Shown here one piece after another: positions 48,352 through 58,162 of a DNA stretch of 64,000 nt. The stretch's first letter is position 1. The number at the start of each line of letters is the position of its first letter. The DNA lies in assembly GCF_003318165.1 (NCBI RefSeq), contig NZ_QOCB01000110.1, positions 62,001 to 126,000 of the forward strand. The letters are read 5' to 3'. Under the pieces are notes generated by a model. It was not told where the DNA came from and made no database searches. It saw nothing but the letters and a program-made list of their open reading frames with translations. A program made the translations under genes and the position numbers. The stretch comes from Psychromonas sp. B3M02 (GTDB lineage: Bacteria > Pseudomonadota > Gammaproteobacteria > Enterobacterales > Psychromonadaceae).

Positions 48352-50523
48352 TTATTTAATAAATAACATTTCAGAGTATTTAGGCAATGGCCATAACTCA
48401 TCAGCAACAAGTAACTCAAGTGCATCAGCATGCTCACGTGCTTCACCCATTAGAGGACAAAGAACGTCTGCGCTGTGACGCATATGAGCTTCAGCATCTG
48501 CAAAGTCGTGCTTAGCAATTTCAGTATCAATCTTAGTGATTGCAGCTAATAGACCATTTACATGTTCAGCAACTTGCTTAGTAATGCTTGTATCTAATTC
48601 AATGCCTAAGTCTTGTGTTGAAGTAGCCGCTAGGCTTAGCTCTGATAAGTAAGCAATTGCTGCTGGGTAGATTTTAGTCTTAGCAATATCACTTACTAAT
48701 TTAGCTTCAACTTCAATCGCTAGATTGTATTGTTCAGCATAAACTTCATAACGGCTTTCCAATTCAACCGGTGTTAGTACACCTGTGTTTTGGAATAGGT
48801 CGATCACTTCTTGTGATTTGAATGCTGGTAAAGCATCTGCAGTTGTTGGGATGTTTTTAAGACCACGCTCTTCAACTGCGGCTTTATGCCATTCTTCTGA
48901 GTAACCGTCACCGCCGAATACTGCATTGCCGTGAAGTTCCATTAACTCTTTTAATACAGTAATAACTGCAGCTGTTTGATCTTCAGTTTTTAAAGCAGCT
49001 TCTAGTTTTTCTGCAATCCAGTTTAATGAATCAGCAAGCATTGTGTTCATTGCTACTAATGGACCTGATACTGATTGCTCAGAACCAACAGCACGGAATT
49101 CAAAACGGTTACCTGTGAATGCAAATGGAGACGTACGGTTACGGTCACCTGGATCACGGTCAAAGTTAAGAATTTGAGAAAGACCTAGATCCATCTCGCC
49201 GCCTTGAGTACAAGTAGTTAGTTTACCTGTTTTGATTTCATCAAATACTTTCTCTAACTGGTCACCTAGGTAAACAGAAAGGATTGCTGGTGGCGCTTCA
49301 TTAGCACCTAAACGATGGTCATTACCAGCAGAAGCGATAACGGCACGTAATAATGGACCGTATTTATGTACACCACGAATTACCGCACCACAGAATAGTA
49401 AGAACTGTAGGTTTTTATGCGGCGTTTTACCTGGGTCAAGTAAGTTACCTTGTGTGCTGTTACCAACAGACCAGTTAACGTGTTTACCTGAACCATTCAC
49501 GCCTGCGAATGGTTTTTCATGTAATAGACATAGGAAGCCGTGCTCTTTAGCCGTTTGCTTCATCATTGTCATTAACAATTGTTGTTGGTCTGCACCTACG
49601 TTTGCTGCGCCGTAGTAAGGAGCAATTTCGAATTGTCCTGGTGCAACTTCGTTATGGTGAGTTTTAGCTGGGATACCTAGCTTGTATAGTTTGTCTTCAA
49701 AATCTTGCATGAACACTTGAACACGGGCTGGAATTGCACCGAAGTAGTGATCATCAAACTGTTGACCTTTAGCTGGTGCTGCACCAAATAAAGTACGACC
49801 TGCTAATAGTAAGTCTGGACGTGCATTAGCAAAGTTCTCATCAACTAGGAAGTATTCTTGCTCAGGACCACAGCTTGAATTTAATGTAGCAACTTCAGTT
49901 TCGCCCATTAATTTAAGTACTTTCTGTGCTGCTGCATCCATTGCTGAATTAGAGCGTAATAGCGGGATTTTTTTATCTAGTGCTTCACCAGTCCAAGACA
50001 TGAATACACTTGGAATCATTAATGTTGCGCCATTCGCTGTTTGTTGGATATAAGCAGGGCTTGTTGGATCCCATGCTGTATAACCACGTGCAGCGTTAGT
50101 CATACGTAGGCTACCGTTAGGGAAAGAAGAACCATCTGGTTCACCTTTAATTAACAGGCTACCTGTAAATTCGTTAATTGCATTACCTTCAGAGTTAGTC
50201 AGGATGAATGCATCATGTTTTTCAGCGGTAATGTTAGTCATTGGGTAGAAAACATGAGAGAAGAACTTAGCACCTTTAGATAGCGCCCAGTCTTTCATTG
50301 CTGCTGCAATAATATCAGCTGTTGCTTTATCTAAAGCAACACCTGTTTGAACTGTTTTTTTGATCGCTTTAAATGCATTTTTTGATACTGCTTCTTCCAT
50401 CTTAGCTAGATTAAAAACATCAGTAGCCCAGATTTGATTGAGTGGCTCAGTTTGAGCGACCTCTTTTGGTGCACGGTTAGTAATTTGTTCAATTGCTTGT
50501 AGGCGGACTTGGTTTCCACTCAT
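48352..50523 (-). CDS. glnN: glutamine synthetase type III
   Basis: A 723-residue GSIII, far longer than type I enzymes (about 470). Conserved parts include SSFPNGSLRMTNAARGYTAWD, LNSSCGPEQEYFLVDE, HHNEVAPGQFEIAPYYG and FAGVNGSGKHVNWSVG, which supply ammonia, glutamate and metal ligands. It makes glutamine from glutamate, ammonia and ATP. Type III enzymes are known mainly from Bacteroidetes and cyanobacteria, with scattered proteobacteria. Here it lies directly downstream of a type I glnA with its own sigma-54-like promoter. Confidence 0.95.
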   Translation of the reverse strand: MSGNQVRLQAIEQITNRAPKEVAQTEPLNQIWATDVFNLAKMEEAVSKNAFKAIKKTVQTGVALDKATADIIAAAMKDWALSKGAKFFSHVFYPMTNITAEKHDAFILTNSEGNAINEFTGSLLIKGEPDGSSFPNGSLRMTNAARGYTAWDPTSPAYIQQTANGATLMIPSVFMSWTGEALDKKIPLLRSNSAMDAAAQKVLKLMGETEVATLNSSCGPEQEYFLVDENFANARPDLLLAGRTLFGAAPAKGQQFDDHYFGAIPARVQVFMQDFEDKLYKLGIPAKTHHNEVAPGQFEIAPYYGAANVGADQQQLLMTMMKQTAKEHGFLCLLHEKPFAGVNGSGKHVNWSVGNSTQGNLLDPGKTPHKNLQFLLFCGAVIRGVHKYGPLLRAVIASAGNDHRLGANEAPPAILSVYLGDQLEKVFDEIKTGKLTTCTQGGEMDLGLSQILNFDRDPGDRNRTSPFAFTGNRFEFRAVGSEQSVSGPLVAMNTMLADSLNWIAEKLEAALKTEDQTAAVITVLKELMELHGNAVFGGDGYSEEWHKAAVEERGLKNIPTTADALPAFKSQEVIDLFQNTGVLTPVELESRYEVYAEQYNLAIEVEAKLVSDIAKTKIYPAAIAYLSELSLAATSTQDLGIELDTSITKQVAEHVNGLLAAITKIDTEIAKHDFADAEAHMRHSADVLCPLMGEAREHADALELLVADELWPLPKYSEMLFIK

Positions 50524-50630
50524 GTAATGCTCCTTGCTGATATTAATAGCGCTATTGTTATTTGTGATAACTATTATTAGATGTTAAATACAAAAATATG
50601 AAGTTATGACAACTAGATAACAATGAAATT

Positions 50631-50646
50631 AGCAAGAAGTAAGCCA
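50631..50646 (-). promoter_or_regulatory. sigma-54 promoter of glnN
   Basis: Minus-strand TGGCTT-N5-TTGCT has the GG and GC at the -24 and -12 spacing and fits TGGCAC-N5-TTGCW except at two bases. The predicted start is about 50620, giving a 97-base leader. No convincing NtrC site was seen close upstream. Confidence 0.65.
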
Positions 50647-50681
50647 GTTTTATATTTTTAAGGGGATTTATCAATAAAGAC

Positions 50682-50708
50682 AAAAAAGGACCGCAATATG
50701 CAGTCCTT
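50682..50708 (-). terminator. glnA terminator
   Basis: On the minus strand AAGGACTGC pairs with GCGGTCCTT followed by six T. It lies 25 bases after the glnA stop and ends transcription before the glnN promoter. Confidence 0.9.
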
Positions 50709-50732
50709 CTTTAATTTAAAAAGAGAGAGGGA

Positions 50733-52151
50733 TTATACGCTGTAGTATAGGTCAAACTCTTTAGGATGTGTTGCTTGTGAAACAGCTTCACATTCAGCCG
50801 TTTTTAGTTCAATAAATGCATCGATTGCTTCATTTGAGAATACACCACCTTCAATTAAGAAGTCACGGTCAGCATCTAGTGCTGCTAATGCTTCTTCGAA
50901 AGAAACCGCTACTTGTGGGATTGCATCTGCTTCTTCTTTTGGTAAGTCGTATAAATCTTTATCTAAAGATTCACCTGGGTGGATCTTGTTTTTAATACCG
51001 TCAAGACCCGCCATTAACATCGCAGAGAAACCTAGGTAAGGGTTCATTGTTGGGTCTGGGAAACGTACTTCAATACGTGCTGCACGTGCTGTTGGTACGA
51101 TTGGAATACGGATAGATGCAGAACGGTTACCCGCAGAGTAAGCTAGCATTACTGGTGCTTCAAAGCCTGGGATCAGACGCTTGTATGAGTTAGTTGATGC
51201 GTTAGTAAATGCATTAATTGCTTTAGCGTGCTTGATGATACCGCCAATGTAGTAAAGCGCTAGCTCAGATAGGCCGCCGTAACCGTCACCTGAGAATAAG
51301 TTAACACCATCTTTACCTAATGATTGGTGACAGTGGTTACCAGAACCATTATCGCCAACTAATGGCTTAGGCATAAACGTTGCTGTTTGGCCGTAGGCGT
51401 GTGCTACGTTATGTACAACGTACTTGTAGATCTGAATCTCATCGGCTTTTTCAACCATAGTGTTAAAGCGACAAGCGATCTCATTTTGACCCGCTGTTGC
51501 TACTTCATGGTGGTGTGCTTCAACGACTAAGCCCATTTCTTCCATGATTAAACACATCGCTGAACGTGTATTTTGTGATGAATCAACCGGTGCTACTGGG
51601 AAGTAACCACCTTTGATGCCTGGACGGTGGCCTGTGTTACCATCTTCATAAGATGTACCTGAGTTCCATGCTGCTTCTTTAGCATCAATAGAGTAAAACG
51701 CGCCTGCAATGCTGTTACCGTATTTCACGTCATCAAATAGGAAAAATTCAGGTTCTGGACCAAATAATACAGTGTCTGCAATACCTGTAGAGCGCATATA
51801 AGCTTCTGCACGCTTAGCAACAGAGCGCGGATCACGGTCGTAGCCTTGCATGGTTTTTGGTTCTAATACGTCACAACGTAAGTTCAGTGTTACATCATCT
51901 GTAAATGGGTCTAATACAGCTGTTGACGGTACTGGCATTAGTACCATGTCAGAGTCTTGAATGCCTTTCCAGCCTGCGATTGAAGAACCATCGAACATCT
52001 TACCTTCTTCGAAGAAGTCTTCAGTTACTTGATGGTGTGGAATCGATACGTGTTGCTCTTTACCATGTGTATCAGTAAAGCGTAAATCAACGAATTTTAC
52101 ATCTTGTTCTTGGATTAAAGATAAAACGTCTTGGATTGTTTGTACAGACAT
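50733..52151 (-). CDS. glnA: glutamine synthetase type I
   Basis: A 472-residue GSI from the ATG at 52151; an ATG 15 bases upstream would add MRFYN and remove the GAGG site. Markers are [20 protein letters not shown], the ammonia/metal motif [21 protein letters not shown], and RSASIRIPI. The adenylylation tyrosine lies in DLYDLPKEE, so GlnE-type control is likely. Upstream it has a sigma-54 promoter, two NtrC-like sites and a strong leader hairpin, so expression should rise under nitrogen limitation. Confidence 0.96.
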   Translation of the reverse strand: MSVQTIQDVLSLIQEQDVKFVDLRFTDTHGKEQHVSIPHHQVTEDFFEEGKMFDGSSIAGWKGIQDSDMVLMPVPSTAVLDPFTDDVTLNLRCDVLEPKTMQGYDRDPRSVAKRAEAYMRSTGIADTVLFGPEPEFFLFDDVKYGNSIAGAFYSIDAKEAAWNSGTSYEDGNTGHRPGIKGGYFPVAPVDSSQNTRSAMCLIMEEMGLVVEAHHHEVATAGQNEIACRFNTMVEKADEIQIYKYVVHNVAHAYGQTATFMPKPLVGDNGSGNHCHQSLGKDGVNLFSGDGYGGLSELALYYIGGIIKHAKAINAFTNASTNSYKRLIPGFEAPVMLAYSAGNRSASIRIPIVPTARAARIEVRFPDPTMNPYLGFSAMLMAGLDGIKNKIHPGESLDKDLYDLPKEEADAIPQVAVSFEEALAALDADRDFLIEGGVFSNEAIDAFIELKTAECEAVSQATHPKEFDLYYSV

Positions 52152-52191
52152 GTTGTAGAACCTCATTTGACATCGGAAATGTGATGAATTG

Positions 52192-52223
52192 AATGCTTAT
52201 TTCTTGATAAAGAAATAAGCATT
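52192..52223 (-). promoter_or_regulatory. 14-bp perfect hairpin in the glnA leader
   Basis: AATGCTTATTTCTT and AAGAAATAAGCATT pair perfectly around GATA. From the predicted sigma-54 start it spans about +22 to +53 and ends 40 bases before the ATG. No T-run follows immediately, so attenuation is not obvious. It may stabilise or mask the message. Confidence 0.65.
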
Positions 52224-52254
52224 TATTGGATTTCTAAACTTATATATATCATGT

Positions 52255-52270
52255 TGCCAAAAATATGCCA
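52255..52270 (-). promoter_or_regulatory. sigma-54 promoter of glnA
   Basis: Minus-strand TGGCAT-N5-TGGCA keeps the essential GG (-24) and GC (-12) with correct spacing. The predicted start is near 52244, 93 bases before the glnA ATG. Confidence 0.75.
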
Positions 52271-52333
52271 ACTCGCTTGCCCCTATCAAGCCTGACGGTT
52301 GGCCCTATCAAAAAGGGTGATTCAGCTCTTTTT

Positions 52334-52371
52334 TGAACTAATTTGGTGCGATATCGCACTTATTTGGTGCG
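52334..52371 (-). promoter_or_regulatory. two NtrC-binding sites upstream of glnA
   Basis: Two 17-bp sites of the 7-3-7 TGCACCA-N3-TGGTGCA type: TGAACTAATTTGGTGCG (52334-52350) and CGCACTTATTTGGTGCG (52355-52371). They start 21 bp apart, two helical turns, and lie about 90-127 bp upstream of the predicted start, typical for an NtrC enhancer. A weaker TGGTGTG half-site follows at 52381. Confidence 0.7.
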
Positions 52372-52530
52372 TTATTGTTTTGGTGTGATATTAACCCTGC
52401 TTTATTTCGCTGTTTTAGGCAATTTAGCTAACTGTGACCGACTTAAAACTTTCTATTTTTGAAATTATGTTTACAATGTGCGCACATTTGGCTAGAACAC
52501 TTCCTGTGCTTTTATAGCCTAATTCTTTTT

Positions 52531-52578
52531 ATACCAATTAAATAAAAATAGACGCGTCTACTTTTATTTAATTGGTAT
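52531..52578. repeat. 48-bp palindrome between glnA and typA
   Basis: ATACCAATTAAATAAAA and TTTTATTTAATTGGTAT are perfect 17-bp arms enclosing one mismatch and the palindrome TAGACGCGTCTA, giving 24-bp arms with a single mismatch. It ends 31 bases before the typA ATG. The ends match the repeat at 10866, suggesting a dispersed palindromic element. Confidence 0.8.
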
Positions 52579-52609
52579 TTTTAATAGTAAGTTATTTTTG
52601 AGGCGCATC

Positions 52610-54433
52610 ATGTCGTTAGATAAATTAAGAAATATTGCCATCATTGCTCACGTTGACCATGGTAAAACAACATTGGTTGATAAACTGTTAGAGCAGTCTG
52701 GTACATTAGATTCACGCGGTGGTTCTGAAGAACGTGTAATGGACTCTAACGATCTTGAAAAAGAACGTGGTATTACGATCCTTGCAAAAAACACAGCAAT
52801 CGTATGGAACGATTACCATATTAATATCGTAGATACTCCTGGACATGCTGACTTCGGTGGTGAAGTAGAGCGTATTCTATCTATGGTAGATAGTGTTTGT
52901 CTTATTGTTGATGCGGTTGATGGTCCAATGCCACAAACTCGCTTCGTAACACAAAAAGCATTCGCACATGGCCTTAAGCCAATTGTTGTTATTAACAAAA
53001 TTGACAAACCAGGCGCACGTCCGGAGTGGGTAATGGATCAAGTATTTGATTTATTCGATAACTTAGGTGCAACTGATGACCAATTAGACTTCCAAGTTGT
53101 TTATGCTTCTGCATTAAACGGTTGGGCAAGTACTGATATGGACGAGCAAAAAGATGACATGGAAGATTTATTCCAAACTATCGTTGATACTGTTGCTCCA
53201 CCAGAAGCGGATCGCGAAGGCGATTTCCAAATGCAAATTTCTCAACTTGATTACAACTCTTACGTTGGTGTAATCGGTGTTGGCCGTATTACACGTGGTA
53301 ACGTTAAAGTTAATCAACAAGTTACTATTGTTGGTGCTGACGGTAAAGAGCGTAAAGGTAAAGTTGGCCAAGTATTAGGTTACTTAGGTCTTGAGCGTCA
53401 TGATGTTGAAGTAGCAGATGCTGGTGATATCATTGCAATCAGTGGTTTAGGTGAACTTAAAATCTCTGATACGATTTGTGCACAAACTAATGTTGAAGCA
53501 ATGCCTCCGTTAACGGTTGATGAACCAACGGTAACAATGACATTCCAAGTAAATACTTCTCCATTCTGTGGTAAAGAAGGTAAATACGTTACTTCACGTA
53601 ATATCTTAGATCGTCTACACAAAGAGCTAGTACATAACGTTGCACTTAAAGTAGAAGAAACTGAAGACCCGGATAAATTTAAAGTATCTGGTCGTGGTGA
53701 ACTACATTTAGGTATCTTAATCGAGAACATGCGTCGTGAAGGTTACGAATTAGCAGTATCTCGTCCTGAAGTTATTGAAAAGACGATTGACGGCCAATTA
53801 CATGAGCCAATGGAAACATTGACAATTGACTGTGAAGAAGAGCATCAAGGTTCTATCATGGAACAATTAGGTATCCGTAAAGCGGAACTAACTAATATGA
53901 TCCCAGATGGTAAAGGACGTGTTCGTTTAGACTTTATGATCCCAAGTCGTGGTTTAATCGGTTTCCAAACTGAGTTTATGACAATCACTTCTGGTTCTGG
54001 TCTTTTATACCATAGCTTTGATCACTACGGTCCTCATAAAGGCGGTACTATCGGTCAACGTCAAAATGGTGTATTGATTTCAAACCAAGCAGGTAAAGCG
54101 GTTACTTACTCTTTATTCTTCTTACAAGATCGTGGTCGCCTATTCTTAGGTCACGGTACAGAAGTATATGAAGGTCAAATTATCGGTATTCATAACCGTG
54201 CAAACGATCTAACAGTAAACTGTGTTAAAGGTAAGCAACTTACTAACGTACGTGCATCAGGAACAGATGAAGCGCAAACGTTATCTCCTGAAATCAAACT
54301 AACTCTTGAGCAAGCGTTAGAGTTTATTGATGTTGATGAATTAGTAGAAGTAACACCAGAAAGCATTCGTATCCGTAAGAAACTACTTACAGAGAACGAA
54401 CGTAAACGTGCTGCTCGTCCAGCTAAAGGTTAA
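52610..54433 (+). CDS. typA: ribosome-associated GTPase TypA/BipA
   Basis: A 607-residue translational GTPase, from the ATG at 52610 (GAGG site; the TTG at 52598 is not needed). G motifs are [26 protein letters not shown] and [16 protein letters not shown]-like domains and the BipA-specific C-terminus follow, with [11 protein letters not shown] and [19 protein letters not shown]. It aids 50S assembly and growth at low temperature. Convergent or divergent genes flank it, glnA being divergent as in E. coli. Confidence 0.97.
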   Translation: MSLDKLRNIAIIAHVDHGKTTLVDKLLEQSGTLDSRGGSEERVMDSNDLEKERGITILAKNTAIVWNDYHINIVDTPGHADFGGEVERILSMVDSVCLIVDAVDGPMPQTRFVTQKAFAHGLKPIVVINKIDKPGARPEWVMDQVFDLFDNLGATDDQLDFQVVYASALNGWASTDMDEQKDDMEDLFQTIVDTVAPPEADREGDFQMQISQLDYNSYVGVIGVGRITRGNVKVNQQVTIVGADGKERKGKVGQVLGYLGLERHDVEVADAGDIIAISGLGELKISDTICAQTNVEAMPPLTVDEPTVTMTFQVNTSPFCGKEGKYVTSRNILDRLHKELVHNVALKVEETEDPDKFKVSGRGELHLGILIENMRREGYELAVSRPEVIEKTIDGQLHEPMETLTIDCEEEHQGSIMEQLGIRKAELTNMIPDGKGRVRLDFMIPSRGLIGFQTEFMTITSGSGLLYHSFDHYGPHKGGTIGQRQNGVLISNQAGKAVTYSLFFLQDRGRLFLGHGTEVYEGQIIGIHNRANDLTVNCVKGKQLTNVRASGTDEAQTLSPEIKLTLEQALEFIDVDELVEVTPESIRIRKKLLTENERKRAARPAKG

Positions 54434-54466
54434 GTCGTTTACATAAACGTTTAACTTGTTAAGATG

Positions 54467-54494
54467 AGGCCTTACATTGTAAGGCCTTTTTTTT
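54467..54494 (+). terminator. typA terminator
   Basis: AGGCCTTAC and GTAAGGCCT pair around ATT, followed by eight T, 33 bases after the typA stop. Confidence 0.94.
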
Positions 54495-54557
54495 GCTTTC
54501 AATTTAATAACTAATCATTTCATGCTCGATCATTCATTGATAATGCTGAGGAGTATT

Positions 54558-55430
54558 ATGTTTCAACTAGACCAGCAAGTATTAATCGGAAAATCAAAAG
54601 CGCTGTATGGCTACGGTATTTTTCTCTGGAAACGCAGTAAAGAAGATAATATCAAAGTACCCGCAGGGCACCTCGCTTATGTGACTTTGTTATCGATAGT
54701 CCCTTGTCTTGCGGTGGTTTTTTATATGCTTTCCGCTTTTCCCATGTTTTCAGAATTAAATAGCATTATTGAAGACCTGATCTATAACAGCTTTGTACCC
54801 ACAGCAGGTGATGCAGTTAAAGAGCATATGACTGGCTTTATTGAAAACACCAAACAGATGAGTATGGTCGGGATTGCTTCCTTGGTAGTGATCGCGTTAT
54901 TACTGATCTCTACTATCGATCAAACCTTGAATCGCATTTGGCGTTGTAATAGAAAACGTTCAACGATCCATGCATTTACTATTTATTGGACTATTTTGAG
55001 CTTAGGCCCAATTATTATCGGCGGTAGCATTGCATTAAGCTCTTACCTGTTTTCTATTGTGCAAACCGATGGTTTCTTGTCAGTTGGGCAGCAGTTATTG
55101 AGTTTTATGCCTTTTCTTTTCTCATGGTTAGCTTTTGCTGGGGTTTATACCTTAGTACCACATCAGCGTGTCACACTTCGTTGTGCTGTTATTGGCGGTT
55201 TTGTGGCGGCATTAATGTTTAATTTAGCTACTGACTTATTCAGCTTATACATTACCAATTTCCCATCTCAACAAATTATTTATGGTGCTTTAGCGGTTAT
55301 CCCTATTATGTTTGTTTGGATCTACTTTAGTTGGTTAATTGTATTAATAGGCGCAGAAGTGACATCTACCTTAGATGAGTTCTTTTATCCTGATGACATA
55401 GAGAATGATGAACTTGAGGAAGTCTCATGA
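54558..55430 (+). CDS. yihY: YihY/BrkB-family inner-membrane protein
   Basis: A 290-residue protein from the ATG at 54558, which has a strong GAGGAG site; an ATG at 54522 would lengthen it. About six membrane helices. Family markers are [33 protein letters not shown], and [19 protein letters not shown]. Despite the old RNase BN label, its function is not established. The order typA-yihY-dtd is like the E. coli neighbourhood. It overlaps dtd by 4 bases (ATGA). Confidence 0.92.
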   Translation: MFQLDQQVLIGKSKALYGYGIFLWKRSKEDNIKVPAGHLAYVTLLSIVPCLAVVFYMLSAFPMFSELNSIIEDLIYNSFVPTAGDAVKEHMTGFIENTKQMSMVGIASLVVIALLLISTIDQTLNRIWRCNRKRSTIHAFTIYWTILSLGPIIIGGSIALSSYLFSIVQTDGFLSVGQQLLSFMPFLFSWLAFAGVYTLVPHQRVTLRCAVIGGFVAALMFNLATDLFSLYITNFPSQQIIYGALAVIPIMFVWIYFSWLIVLIGAEVTSTLDEFFYPDDIENDELEEVS

Positions 55431-55864
55431 TAGCCATGATACAACGAGTTACGAATGCATCTGTAACAGTCGATAATGCGATAGTTGGGCAGATTGATAG
55501 TGGGTTATTAGTGTTATTAGGTGTAGAAAAAGGCGATACCGATAGTCAGGCTAAACGTTTAGCGGAGAAAGTCTTAGCGTATCGCATTTTTGCTGATGAC
55601 AATGACAAGATGAACCTAAATGTAAAACAAGCCAAGGGTGATCTGTTAGTTATCTCTCAATTCACCTTGGTAGCTGACACTAAAAAAGGTAATCGCCCAG
55701 GCTTTAGCAATAGCGCTGAACCTGCTGAAGCGAAACGCCTGTATGAGTATTTTAGTGCGCAATGTGAACAACTAGGTTGTCATGTTGAAAATGGGATTTT
55801 TGCAGCAGATATGCAAGTCACTTCAACCAATGATGGACCTACTACTTTTTGGTTGCAGGTTTAA
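55427..55864 (+). CDS. dtd: D-aminoacyl-tRNA deacylase
   Basis: A 145-residue Dtd. It removes D-amino acids and glycine mischarged onto tRNA. The two signature motifs are present: [17 protein letters not shown], and the cross-subunit [11 protein letters not shown] (usual NxGP[VT]T). The start is coupled to yihY by an ATGA overlap. Confidence 0.96.
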   Translation: MIAMIQRVTNASVTVDNAIVGQIDSGLLVLLGVEKGDTDSQAKRLAEKVLAYRIFADDNDKMNLNVKQAKGDLLVISQFTLVADTKKGNRPGFSNSAEPAEAKRLYEYFSAQCEQLGCHVENGIFAADMQVTSTNDGPTTFWLQV

Positions 55865-55930
55865 TTGTTCAAGTTATTTGTTAGTACACTCACCATCACG
55901 TATTAATGATAATGCGATGGTGGTGCTAGA

Positions 55931-57565
55931 TTAAAACCAACGTGTGATGGTGGGAGTTGATGAACTGGAATCGGAGTCACCTATAGTCGTATTAGTGATC
56001 TGTTCATCAAAGTGGACGCCAGCCCCACCAGTCACATTTAAGTAATCAGTGCGTAATGAGCCATAAATATCCCCACTCGCTGTTACATTCATTGCCGCAT
56101 TGGGAGCATAAGCGGTTAGAAACATATCTGTTGAACCAGATAAAGTAATGCCATAATCACTATTATCTCCTTCAGAGTCATACCCTGAGTACAGAATAAA
56201 GGAGTTGTCACCATCACTATTAACCGCAGACGTTGCGGTATTGCCATCACTGTCTAAAGCATATACGCCACCGTCAGCCGTTGTGGTAAAAGTATCTTCA
56301 GTAATAATGGTTAGGGTTGCACCGTCTTCAACATAAATTTTATCCTCTATAGAGGTATTACCGCTCAAATAAATAGTGACATTGTTACCACTTTCGATGG
56401 TAATGGTATTACCATTTTGAAAGTTATCTATACTCATCACATAGACTTCAGTGTCTTCACCTAAGAAGTCGATAGTCGCGGTTTCTGTGTCAAAGCTATC
56501 TGTGGTACCAGTGCTTTTATTATATGACTCTAATCCTGCATCGGTAAATACATAGTCAGTATAAGGCCAATAGGAAAACGAGTAATCAGTCGGAGTGGTA
56601 CTGCTTAAGCTACCTACTCCATCCGTTGTATTGGCGAATTCACTCGCTAAATCCAACACATCACAGGGTTCAGTGCCGACTGCGCTGACTTGGTCTGTAT
56701 CGTAATAGGTTGCATTACTGACGCTGCCATAACTTGGGTAATTTAATTCACCACTGTATGAGATGGGATTATCATAGCTGTTTAGTATGGTGACATCACC
56801 ATTCGCACTGATGCTATCCATGGTCGTTGATGAGTAGGAATTAGTGACGTTACCTGTTGCTTGAGCATTCCCATCAATTGAACCGGAGCTGCCTAAATCT
56901 ATATTACCTGATACATGAGCATCACCGGAAATAGATGCCGAGCCTGACATCGTTAAGTCTCCATTAATAGAAACATTTCCATCAATAGGTGAGCTGCCAC
57001 TCAAATCTAACCCACTTGCATCTTCGTTTAATACAGACACATCACCATTATTCCCCGGGTTACTTGAGTCATAAGCCCCTTCGCTTGAGTCATAACTGTC
57101 TATGGTGCCACTACCCCCTAACGTCGCACCATCACAAGTTGTGATAGCGCCAGTAAAAACAGTGTTACCGGAAGAGGATGCTAATGAAAATGAGCCTCGC
57201 ATGGCATACGTACCGTCGTAATGAAAACCTGAACTATTCACTTCTCTGATATCGCTATCTAACCATGCATCGATATTATGGTGATAGCCGCCTGCGTCAT
57301 TTTGCGCACTGTTCAATTGAGTCATCATATCGTCTGTTGATAATGTACTGTCAGCACTAAGCATGTTGTACGCTTCTGCAAGGCCATTTTCAGCTTGTAA
57401 ACGTGCGTTCAGCTCTTTGGAATAATTACCCGCCATACGTTCTTGGTTGAGGTTTTCCTGGATAGTGTCAAACACAATTAAACTGCCAAGAAACGAGATA
57501 ACTAAGACGGTGATTAATGCAAACCCTTGATGATTTTTGGGCAGATTGAAGGCTCTCTTATTCAT
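55931..57565 (-). CDS. PilX-like type IV minor pilin fused to a large beta-rich domain
   Basis: A 544-residue protein. It has a prepilin-like N-terminus QGFALITVLVISFLGSLIVFD and the PilX-type GNYSKELNARLQAENGLAEAYNML. Instead of stopping near 200 residues it continues into a low-complexity Ser/Gly/Asp-rich region of short repeats (GNVSINGDLTMSGSASISGD, residues about 175-235), a likely beta-helix. A C-terminal beta domain ends TITRWF. It is last of a five-gene minor pilin cluster. It may be exposed at the pilus tip in place of PilY1 (inference). Confidence 0.7.
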   Translation of the reverse strand: MNKRAFNLPKNHQGFALITVLVISFLGSLIVFDTIQENLNQERMAGNYSKELNARLQAENGLAEAYNMLSADSTLSTDDMMTQLNSAQNDAGGYHHNIDAWLDSDIREVNSSGFHYDGTYAMRGSFSLASSSGNTVFTGAITTCDGATLGGSGTIDSYDSSEGAYDSSNPGNNGDVSVLNEDASGLDLSGSSPIDGNVSINGDLTMSGSASISGDAHVSGNIDLGSSGSIDGNAQATGNVTNSYSSTTMDSISANGDVTILNSYDNPISYSGELNYPSYGSVSNATYYDTDQVSAVGTEPCDVLDLASEFANTTDGVGSLSSTTPTDYSFSYWPYTDYVFTDAGLESYNKSTGTTDSFDTETATIDFLGEDTEVYVMSIDNFQNGNTITIESGNNVTIYLSGNTSIEDKIYVEDGATLTIITEDTFTTTADGGVYALDSDGNTATSAVNSDGDNSFILYSGYDSEGDNSDYGITLSGSTDMFLTAYAPNAAMNVTASGDIYGSLRTDYLNVTGGAGVHFDEQITNTTIGDSDSSSSTPTITRWF

Positions 57566-57580
57566 GTTTATTTCCTAACC

Positions 57581-58162
57581 CTATTCATTTAAGCCGAAAA
57601 TAGCTTGGCGTTGAGCAAACATCATTTGTACTGAATCTGTCTCATCAGTAGGGGTGATTGTCACGGTTAATAAGTTATCTGTGATAGCAAAGGTTAATGT
57701 ATCAATGTTTGTTCCGATTGCAGTAAACACTTTACTCGCGTCATCTAAACCATCGGTTGTATATTCTGCACACATTAATTCACCGTCAGTAAGGCGATAG
57801 CTTTCATAATATTGGCTACTCATATCATTGCCTAAGCAGCTGGTGTAGGTTTCACCTGTATCTAAGTTGTCTAAATTAAAGGTTAAATCTAACTGTTTAT
57901 AAGTATTACCGTCGCTACCAGTATAAGACTTATCATCCATTTCATCAGCACGATGGATAGCACGAGCAAAAATAGAGTTACTAAAACGTAGCACTTCCTG
58001 GGTGTTTTCTAATTGTTGTGAGTAAGTTGAGGTTTCTTTTAAGCTTGAGAATACTGTTGCTATGCCTAATACAATTAATAATGATAAGGCCATTGCAATC
58101 ATTAATTCAGTTAAGCTAAATCCAGTTTGTTTCATCTTATATAATGGTTGCATTTTATACAC
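57581..58162 (-). CDS. pilW: type IV pilus minor pilin PilW-like
   Basis: A 193-residue prepilin with the cleavage context MKQTGFSLTELMIAMALSLLIVLGIATVF and the PilW-type central SNSIFARAIHRADEM. Translation could begin at residues 1, 4 or 10; all keep the leader. Minor pilins prime pilus assembly. It abuts pilV exactly, with the PilX-like gene 15 bases on. Confidence 0.8.
   Translation of the reverse strand: MYKMQPLYKMKQTGFSLTELMIAMALSLLIVLGIATVFSSLKETSTYSQQLENTQEVLRFSNSIFARAIHRADEMDDKSYTGSDGNTYKQLDLTFNLDNLDTGETYTSCLGNDMSSQYYESYRLTDGELMCAEYTTDGLDDASKVFTAIGTNIDTLTFAITDNLLTVTITPTDETDSVQMMFAQRQAIFGLNE

Noticed and set aside
55891-55922. CACCATC/GATGGTG dyad between dtd and the PilX-like gene as a terminator
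   Set aside because: Only 7 bp with an 18-base loop and no T-run; too weak to call.
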